The position numbers were made by a program, and so were the translations under genes. The notes under the pieces were generated by a model. It was not told where the DNA came from, did no database searches, and saw only the letters and a list, made by a program, of their open reading frames with translations. 64,000 nucleotides of DNA from Symsagittifera roscoffensis (lineage: Eukaryota > Xenacoelomorpha > Acoela > Convolutidae). Below, in pieces: positions 57,170 through 64,000 of the stretch (positions are counted from its first letter, which is position 1; the number at the start of each line of letters is the position of its first letter). The stretch spans positions 97,333,705 to 97,397,704 of the forward strand of contig NC_087062.1 in assembly GCF_963678635.1 (NCBI RefSeq). The letters are read 5' to 3'.

Positions 57170-57900
57170 AAAAAGTAAGTCACAAAATTTGAAGTTACTA
57201 AACCTGTAGTGGGGTGCTGTCAGAGTACTCTTTAGAATTTCGATTCTTGCCTCCAAATATGACTGCTCAAATCGTTGTAGTTTTCCAGATATGACGTGTT
57301 TTATGTATTCTTTTTTAATTCAGAAAACTTGTATTCAAAAAAATCAAAAGATACGAAATTCCCATTCTTGCAGTTGGGTTCTGTAAAGGTTCTCTCAGGA
57401 ATTCAGTTGCAAATTTGCGTCCCAATGTGACGGCTCAAATGCTGTTAGTTTCCAAGATGTGACGTTAGTTAGGTCATTTTTTTCTAAATGTTCAAAGAAC
57501 TCGGATATAAAAAAATTTCTCTAAGTTCGAAGCTCTCATATCTATAGTTAGACTCTCTAAGGGGACTCCTAGGGATTGCAAAGTTTTCCTCCAAATTGGA
57601 CTGCTCAAATCCTTGTAGATTTCGAGAACTGACGTTTTTTGTGACTTTTTCGAAAAACTTTCAGAAAACCTAAATTTAAAATTATTTTTCGAAATTTGAA
57701 TTTCCCAACAACCCTTTAGTCTAAATGCGACTGCTCAATTGCTTTTACTTTCCGACATGTGACATTTTTTTATGTAATTTTCAAGTTTTTAAAAGAACCT
57801 AGATATAAGAAACTTCACAAAATTTTATGGTTTGAGTGGTGTCAGAGTACACTCAAAGGATGCAGAGCTTATTTTCAATATATGCGGTTTTTATGAGTTG
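57170..57900. repeat. Tandem array of about 170-bp diverged units in intron 1
   Basis: GACTGCTCAAAT-type blocks recur at 57261, 57429, 57599 and 57729 (spacings 168, 170 and 130). Each is preceded by a TCTCTNAGGAATT-like stretch and followed by a TGACGT-like block about 25 bases on. The units are well diverged, so the array is old. Confidence 0.65.
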
Positions 57901-57949
57901 TCAAATTTTGACAAACACGCTAGTATACTTGATTTTGAGCCAGTGTATT

Positions 57950-58055
57950 AACGTATAATAAAAAAAATCGTTTAAATTATAATCGTTAAATCTGACTATC
58001 GTATAACGTATAATCGTATATTTTGTATTTCGTATATAAAGCGTATAATCGTATA
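57950..58055. repeat. Low-complexity CGTATAA-rich stretch
   Basis: CGTATAA or CGTATAT recurs about six times in both orientations, giving several small hairpins. Confidence 0.6.
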
Positions 58056-58393
58056 ACTTGAGATCAAAATCCTCAGTACTTACCGAGATCAATTACTTAT
58101 GCAAAATTTGAACATCACTGATTTTTATCAGCCTTAAGCCTTTGGATTGAATTTTTTCTGTGATGGTTTTTCGTCTAGAGTTAGCGACTCCTTTGAGTCT
58201 TCTTTTTGAGCTGCAAATCATGCGAAGCTTAGTTTCGCTACTTGATCAACTTTATTTACACTTCTTTTTGGTCTTGTCATTTATGTTTTTGATGCATGCT
58301 TTGCATTCAATTCAAGTCTTTTTTTCCTCAGGAAGCTCAAGCTTTGCTCAATACGAAGTGGAAGAAAATTTTGCGATAAATTGGGTTCCGTAA

Positions 58394-60900
58394 AATTTTT
58401 AAATCCAAGTTTGTATTATGTTACCAGCGGAGTTAGATCTCATTGACCCTGTCCCTGTTTACTCAAATTGAATTGTTGTGATCAATATGTGCCCGCAGTA
58501 ATCACATTTTAAAGTTTGCTCCCTGTTGCGGGGCTACAGTATCGTTGTCTTGAGTACTTCCTTTTTGGGCTCTGCATGTATCGAACTTCCTTGTTGAACT
58601 CTGCGTGTATCGATCATTTTGCATTTTAGTTTACTGACAACTAGTTCTATTCATCAATCAGTGGTAAGTCTGAGGTAGACGTACTAAGGTGCTTCGGAAA
58701 TTGAACTTCCTCAAAATGAGCTTCATTTCATCACTTTCTTTTGGTAACTGATTCTCCAAGTTTCCAAGTTGTTCTCAAAATTTGATTGAAAGAAAGACGT
58801 GCTGATTTTTGTAAATAATCAAACTGTTTTGATTTTTTCTCCTGCAGCTTTTTTCAAGGAAGCTTTCAGTTTTTTATTTCGTCTCGGAGAAGGCAGGTGT
58901 ACCATGTTGATTGAGTTAATCAAATAAGTGCAATTATTTCCTCGGGCAATTCTTAAATTATTTAAATTTTTCCCGGTTTGTTTAATCAGTCCGAGGTTAA
59001 AAGACATGACACAGGTTTATGATAATTTGTACCGTTAAATTAGTTCAACTGGACATGAAAATTTTAAGTTTTCACGATTTAGGATAAATTTTGTGAGTTG
59101 AAGGTACGTAGTGGCTAGTGTAACTTAGTGGCTAGTGTAACTATTTAAAGAAAGTGTAACTTAAAAAATCGGTCCACTTTTCAAATAATTTATGGTGATT
59201 TACTGCAGACGCTTGGTGGAACCAAGGTCAGGTCCCGTTGTCTGTCCTCTTCGAGTCTTACTATCTGATGCTATTTAACCGTATTGCACGCTTAGTTGGA
59301 GAAATGAATTCTTTCTTTCTAAGAATTTTTTCTCAGATTTGAAAAGAATTGTCGGTACTAGTATAAGGGTGATATGGGGTCCAAACTATCCTTAAACAGA
59401 AAAGAAGTAGATTCTTTGGTTCTTAAAAAACATGGCGATCACAAGGTTGCTCATCATGATTAAGCGTTCCAATTTCCATGAGTTTCATTTGTGATAAGAA
59501 AAGTAAGTTTCGTTTTTATGAGATTGTATAAAACAGTAAAACAGCTGAATGTCAGATAAAACCTGCTATCAAGTTCGGAACATCTAGTTTAACAATTGAT
59601 ACCAGCTAACTGGGCTTCAGTGCGACTTTCCATAGCTGGAATTAAGTTAACACTTCGATGATAACTTGCATTTACTTCTTAATACTGATTTGTCTTTTTC
59701 ATCGTTCAATCGATAAATAATAATTACTTCTTGGTGAAAGTAATTGGTAGTTTATCTTGAATTGGATGGGTTGCCCTGATGTCTTCTGGCATACTTCAGG
59801 AGGGCACTTTTACCGATAAAAGTACAATTAATTGTCGAATCTGTCAAATTAGCTAAGAAGGTACTGATGCGACATAACTTACCTTCAAGAACATGTCGTC
59901 GTTAATGTGTTCGAACCAGCCAGTCATTTTTGATCAATTAATTACCCTTGCGATTGATTGCAACGGGGTAGATATTTTGCCAGTAAATAACTTTGTTCAC
60001 CGGGTGACTTTGGTGAAATTGGTGGTCATCTCAAAATCTGTACTTTCGTCAAATAACCAAAATTTTGAGCTTGTCAGCATTTTGAATACCCGCTCGATTC
60101 GAAATTTGCTTCTTGTGTTGGTTATAAGTTTACCAACTCCGGTTTGCTAAAATTTCGTTTTAAAAAAAAATTAATTGGCTTCAAAGATTTCGGCTTTTAG
60201 GCTATCGGGTTAGTATTTTTAGACTATCAGGCTAAATATTAGTTCATTCGATGAATGATAAAAGGACTATATCCGTGTTTCTCGGGGTGGGAAAACAATA
60301 TGTTTTGGCTCAACAGGTGTCTGCTCAAGTATTGATTTAGAAAAAATCATGCGTTTAAAATAGCCGGATTTTTGTTTTCAAGTAATTCAATGATAGTAAA
60401 CGTATTGCCCAATCAAATCTTTTGAATGGCTGCAAAATTTGAGGCATTTTTTGTCAAATGAAAATGTGTCTCAATTTAGTCACAAATTCTTATTTAAATT
60501 AGTCAAAACCTGAGGTATTTATTTTTATTGGCTATCCGGGAATGCGGCTCTGTGGGTACTCACCCGCTCAAGAACGTTAGTTTTGTATAACTGAGGTATC
60601 GGTGTCCGGCAAATGAGGCGACAGCCGATGTGACGACAAACGTTTTTGATGGGATGTATTATTTCTGAGAAATTTAAATCGCTTAAAGTCGAACTGCTCA
60701 TTTTACATGTAATAACTCTTATTTGGCGTCTTAATGGCCTGTCGTCTTAATGGCCTATCGTCTTATATACCTTTCACCTGGAATATCGACTCGTCAGTGA
60801 TGAAGCCGTTGTCAAAAAATTCATCCAGCAACCAAGCCTTGCAGATCAAAACTCCTGCTGCTCACGGTTTTGGATCATATTTACGTTTTTTTTGCTATTT
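58394..60900. other. Intron 1 stretch without recognised content
   Basis: AT-rich; only a short direct repeat TAGTGGCTAGTGTAACT near 59106-59140 stands out. No exon-like frame with matching splice sites and receptor similarity was seen. Confidence 0.5.
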
Positions 60901-60921
60901 TTCTTGATGATTCCCCATTTT

Positions 60922-60991
60922 TGGTGGTGCCCTGTACTCTTCGAAACTTGCATCTCTCGTGCGGGCTGACACCGCTGAGCTACGGGAAACT
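60922..60991 (-). other. tRNA-derived (SINE-like) fragment
   Basis: On the - strand, CCCGTAGCTCAGCGGTGTC contains a perfect A box (TAGCTCAGCGG). Further on, GTTTCGAAG stands at the B-box position and the segment ends AGGGCACCACC. The cloverleaf is degraded, so this is a tRNA-derived retroposon head or a tRNA pseudogene. Confidence 0.4.
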
Positions 60992-61566
60992 CACGTCGTA
61001 TTTGAATTTTCCGAAGCAAATCTGTTGTTATCGAACGCGTACCATGTGCCAAAGGAAATTTTACAAATATCAGGGAGCTCTCATTTTTTGAACCAAGCTA
61101 CAATTCTAACTGATAATATGTCTCAAGCCAGACCTTGCAATATTAGCGTAAGATCAATTTACTTTTTTTCTAATTAAGGTAGCACATTTAATGAAGTTTT
61201 TATGCAACGTTTATACGTTAATTAAAGTGGATGCCCTGACTATATCGGGACCATTTAAGCTCATTCTTTGTTATCATGGCTAAAATAATGGGACAAGTGG
61301 GGGAAACTATGAAGAAAGAGCTGAGTTCGAGGGCCGAGTAGGTTTTTGTATTTTGAAGCTGATGTTCTTTCAATACTTATTTTTGTTTTCCTTACATCTT
61401 TCCTTTTTGATCATTTTTTTGCTCTTGTTTCCGAAGTGCGTCTTCGCCTCTTCGTAATGATGAGTAATTGGGCTGATAATTAAGAGAGTTTTGATCTGCT
61501 AGTCGTGTTGAGTAATGAATGTTTGGGCGCGTTTTCAACTGGGCTGTATGGAATATTGTTTTGCAG

Positions 61567-61858
61567 GTCAGACAAATGAAGAGCGTCTGTATCACCACCT
61601 GTTCGATCGGAAGAACTACTCGCGCTACACGCGTCCGGTGGAGAGACCCACTCACAAAGTACTCGTTAACCTCACCCTGGAAATGCTGCAGATAGTGCTT
61701 ATAGATGAGAAGGCAGAGTACATGAAGGCTAGTGTCTGGTTCACTCATGCCTGGAACGACAGGTACCTCAGCTGGCTGCCGGAGGACTTCGAGAACATCC
61801 AAATCATCCGGGTGCCGCCGTCGCAGGCCTGGAATCCAGACATAGTGCTGTTGAACAA
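61567..61858 (+). CDS. Nicotinic acetylcholine receptor-like subunit, exon 2
   Basis: This encodes the front of the Cys-loop receptor ligand-binding domain: NEERLYHHLFDRKNY (N-terminal helix), RYTRPVE, an Asn-Leu-Thr glycosylation site in KVLVNLTLEML, and the aromatic framework VWFTHAWNDRYLSW. The WNPDIVLLN segment corresponds to loop A. The acceptor TTTTGCAG is at 61559-61566 and the donor GTAAAT at 61859; entry is phase 1 and exit phase 2. The spliced frame has no stop although the genomic frame ends in the intron. The subunit would sit in the plasma membrane as part of a pentameric ligand-gated channel. Whether it is an alpha-type subunit cannot be told, since loop C lies beyond the window. 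Confidence 0.9.
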
Positions 61859-62259
61859 GTAAATGTGTTTTTGGCCTAATAATTATCATTCATGTATGTT
61901 TAAAGTTGAGTTTAAAAACTGTTATTTTTGATTCATTCCGTTGTGAATTTCTTAGTAAGGCGTGCTTTGTGTTATCTAATCTTTTGTTTTGAATCTCTTT
62001 CTGGTTAGCAAGATTTCCGGCAAAGATTTAAATCAGACGACCAATCCAAAGGGTTGCAAAGTATTATTTTCAGTTAGATTGATTACACTAGCCAGCTTGC
62101 GAGTTCTAGTGTATTAAAACGAACTTTCTTTTTGTTGTAACCTAACTCGCAAATAAAAGTGTTAATTGAAAGTGTTCACTTATATGGAAATTTCACTGTA
62201 GCATTGAAAATTGCCTAGTATCTGGTCCCTGCTTTATTAAGCGTCTGCATTAATAAGCG

Positions 62260-62340
62260 TTCGTGGCTGACTGGTTAGTGCGTGAGATTCATAATCTCTA
62301 GGTTGCAGTAGTTAGTAGGTTCGACTGAGACGTAGCCGAA
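62260..62340 (+). tRNA. tRNA(Met)-like sequence, probably pseudogene or SINE head
   Basis: The A box is TGGCTGACTGG. The anticodon arm is GAGA-TTCATAA-TCTC with CAT at 62290-62292. A B-box-like GGTTCGACT and a T8 run at 62341-62348 fit a pol III terminator. GTTCG at the 5' end can pair with CGAAT at the 3' end. The T stem does not pair and the variable region is too long, so a working tRNA is unlikely. Confidence 0.45.
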
Positions 62341-62501
62341 TTTTTTTTGACCTATTCGAGGCTTATTTCTACTTTTTCTTGTTGCAGTTTATAGAGCTAC
62401 TTTTGTCGTGTTCTGGCTAGTGTTGCAAAGCTTAGCTTCCCCTCTGTGTAATAATTGGGCGAAGAAAATCTCGTAAAAATTTGAAGAAGAAGTATACTAG
62501 A

Positions 62502-62690
62502 GTTTTTTTTCTCAAGCATTTAAATTATAAATAACCAGTTGGTTAAATATACATATTGCTACTAAAAAAATTATCATAAGTCTTAATTTTCTCTAGCATT
62601 TAAGGAGTTTTTTCTTACGCATTTAAATTATAAATAACCAGTTTCTTCAATATACATATTGCTACTAAAAAATTTCTTAACAAGTCTTAA
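62502..62690. repeat. Two-unit tandem repeat in intron 2
   Basis: Units of about 85-100 bases at 62502-62587 and 62606-62690 share GCATTTAAATTATAAATAAC and ATACATATTGCTACTAAAAA with a few differences. Confidence 0.75.
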
Positions 62691-62741
62691 TCAATAAATC
62701 AACAGTATAAAAATAATCTCGAAGCAATCTTTGTGTTGTAG

Positions 62742-62928
62742 TGTTGATGGTAAGTTTGAAGTGTCGTACGAGTGCAATCTGTTGATCAGTGCAGATGGCA
62801 CCATCCAGTGGATGCCTCCCTCCATCTACCACAGCTCCTGTCTCATGGATGTCCTCTACTTCCCTTACGACACACAGAGGTGTCCCATGAAGTTCGTCTC
62901 CGTCACCTACGACGAGTCACAGCTGGAT
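62742..62928 (+). CDS. Nicotinic acetylcholine receptor-like subunit, exon 3 (Cys-loop)
   Basis: Entry is phase 2 (AA + T completes Asn: LLNN/VDG). It encodes DGKFEVSYECNLLISADG, MPPSIYHSSC and the family's signature Cys-loop CLMDVLYFPYDTQRC, with exactly 13 residues between the two cysteines and the conserved FPYD core. TYDESQLD ends the exon before GTGAGC (62929), phase 0, matching the length of the coding total (546 bases over three exons). The remaining extracellular part, the four membrane helices and the stop are to the right of the window, so the gene is partial here. Confidence 0.92.
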
Positions 62929-62933
62929 GTGAG

Positions 62934-63017
62934 CAGAAATTTAACCCCCACGGTTGCTCCTGCACTGAGCAGGCCGGGGGCAAATAAAAAAAATAAAAAA
63001 AAAAACAGAAATTTAAC
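62934..63017 (+). mobile_element. Tiny retroposed insert with 12-bp target duplication
   Basis: CAGAAATTTAAC at 62934-62945 is repeated exactly at 63006-63017. Between them lie about 35 bases able to fold as nested hairpins (CCCC..GGGG outer, CCTGC-ACTGA-GCAGG inner) and an A-rich tail (62981-63005). The target duplication plus A-tail is the mark of LINE-driven retroposition of a very short RNA or SINE end. Confidence 0.7.
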
Positions 63018-64000
63018 TGCACAGCGGGATATGTGTTATGAATAAGTGTTGACTAGTCTTTTTCCCCTTAAAAACTTTGTTGACAGAATGGTAATTTTAA
63101 TAAGAATGGTAAATATCTATTTTGACATGCTCAAATTCTTGAAATTCAAATAACAACCATCAATTAAGTAGTAATTAGGTAAAGACTGTTTCAGGTTGTA
63201 ACTATTATTTCAAAACAATTTAAATTTTTTTTTCGCGTTCGTGGTTTCTGTCCTAGTTTTTTTTCGGTTGATTTTGAGTTTTTTATTCGCCTTTTGTGAT
63301 TTCGTAGGGTTTTCATTGGGTTTATCAAAAGCATGGGTTTTGTTCCAATTTAAACAGTTTTCTACTATAAATGAAAGCTAAGTAATTTGTAATTTTTTTG
63401 TTTAAATATTTAAACCGTTCATGTTATATCGACTTAGTCAACTTGAGGGTAAAATTCGTATAGGATTATGTATTTCAGTACGGATGGGTCGTAGAAAGTT
63501 ACAAAATTTATGACATTTTTTATGACACTCGTTTTGTTCTCGGCTCAACAGGTTTCGACCCAAAATTTGTCGCTTTTTTTGCACTCGGTAAATGATTTCC
63601 AATTATTTTTAAGGCTGTTTCTGAAATTCATCCGATACAGCCATGAAGTTTTTGTAGCTGTAGTTTTTCCTACTTTTTCAAGTTATTTATCAAGTATTTT
63701 TTTCAACTTAATTTTTCTGAATTTTTTTGTCTTGTCTTTTTTCCATTCACTATCTTGTAGCGCAATGTGTAACGCAATTTCAAGATTTTCAGGCTGGTTC
63801 AATACTGGCTGTTCTGTTGTGTTCCGTCTCACGTTTTCTATCAAAATGAGTTTATTTTTGGACAAACATAAAATTTCGGGTGTTTTTTTGGGCGTTGTCA
63901 ACTTGGAACTTGGCTTTTACGATTCGGTGGCTTTCTGTATCGCAAGTGGTGCGAAGCTCAGCTGCGCGTCTTTGTAACAAGTTTTTTTTTCGAGAAAAAA
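63018..64000 (+). other. Start of intron 3 of the receptor gene
   Basis: T-rich DNA with no recognised exon up to the end of the window. The frame 63510-63977 is Phe/Leu/Ser-rich translation of T-rich sequence and shows no receptor similarity, so exon 4 lies further right. Confidence 0.6.

Larger units (their letters stand above)
53567..61566 (+). other. Intron 1 of the receptor gene (8.0 kb)
   Basis: GT-AG intron joining signal peptide and ligand-binding-domain exons. It holds a poly-G run, a tRNA-like piece, a LINE tail, a 170-bp tandem array and a SINE-like piece (listed separately). No additional receptor exon or other gene was recognised; the frames 54246-54557, 58160-58393 and 59893-60150 have no family features. 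Alternative or non-coding 5' exons cannot be excluded. Confidence 0.6.
61859..62741 (+). other. Intron 2 of the receptor gene
   Basis: GT-AG intron of 883 bases, donor GTAAATG and acceptor TTGTGTTGTAG. It contains a tRNA-like sequence and a two-unit tandem repeat. No other exon was seen. Confidence 0.8.

Noticed and set aside
61392-61889. A 165-residue - strand frame over receptor exon 2
   Set aside because: Antisense to a clearly identified exon with correct splice sites on the + strand.
63510-63977. A 155-residue Phe/Leu/Ser-rich frame considered as a membrane exon of the receptor
   Set aside because: Composition follows from T-rich DNA; it lacks the M1-M3 signatures of the family and does not continue the exon 3 frame through a matching acceptor.
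1-64000. CRISPR arrays, operons, ribosome binding sites, rRNA
   Set aside because: None seen. The spliced gene, retroelements and composition are those of animal nuclear DNA, so bacterial features are not expected.

Overview
The window is eukaryotic, animal nuclear DNA. It is AT-rich, with long introns and GT-AG splice sites, and at its right end it holds three exons of a Cys-loop (nicotinic acetylcholine-type) receptor subunit on the + strand. Nearly all other recognisable content is mobile DNA, most of it dead: a Maverick/Polinton-type DNA polymerase B relic, a BEL/Pao LTR element, two kinds of Gypsy-type LTR relic, a CR1/L2-like LINE, a palindromic non-autonomous repeat and several tRNA-derived pieces. 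This mix fits an invertebrate bilaterian. I cannot name the species, and nothing looks bacterial.

Layout. 1-3.6 kb: AT-rich DNA with one copy of a palindromic MITE-like repeat. 3.6-8.5 kb: decayed protein-primed-type DNA polymerase B on the - strand, then an inverted partial copy on the + strand, forming a large imperfect palindrome centred near 7.05-7.09 kb. 8.7-9.8 kb: second MITE-like copy with terminal inverted repeats and a nested insertion. 10.1-12.0 kb: two diverged copies of a roughly 0.9-kb unit with exon-like reading frames of unknown identity. 12.66-13.26 kb (-): an ORF with coiled coil and J-domain-like C-terminus. A 9.25-kb BEL/Pao element (13265-22515, - strand) interrupts it; the element has paired LTRs, a primer binding site and a 5-bp target duplication, and the ORF frame continues on its far side.

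20.8-45.0 kb: a tandem segmental duplication. A unit running from the BEL 5' leader through a minus-strand Gypsy gag/protease relic into a plus-strand Gypsy element was duplicated; the junction at 33245-33268 carries filler DNA. Copy 2 later lost about 1.4 kb (the BEL 5' LTR and flank) and 1.29 kb (end of gag plus protease), but only copy 2 is followed by the integrase end. Both copies share the same in-frame stops, so the plus-strand Gypsy element was probably dead before it was duplicated.

45.4-49.7 kb (-): a CR1/L2-like LINE with a PHD-type ORF1 and an endonuclease/reverse transcriptase ORF2. In the parental arrangement the two ORFs are in one frame separated by a single UGA followed by CUA. 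It has one frameshift and a roughly 331-bp internal tandem duplication. 50-53.5 kb: non-coding flank with a tRNA-like sequence. 53.5-62.93 kb (+): receptor exons 1-3, with phases 1, 2 and 0 joining cleanly; the introns hold a roughly 170-bp tandem array, tRNA-like/SINE pieces, a LINE tail and a tiny retroposed insert with a perfect 12-bp target duplication. The gene continues beyond the window.

The receptor is the only gene likely to be functional here. The most unusual items are the J-domain-like ORF split by the BEL insertion, the inverted polymerase relic, the LINE UGA-CUA junction and the stepwise history of the tandem duplication.
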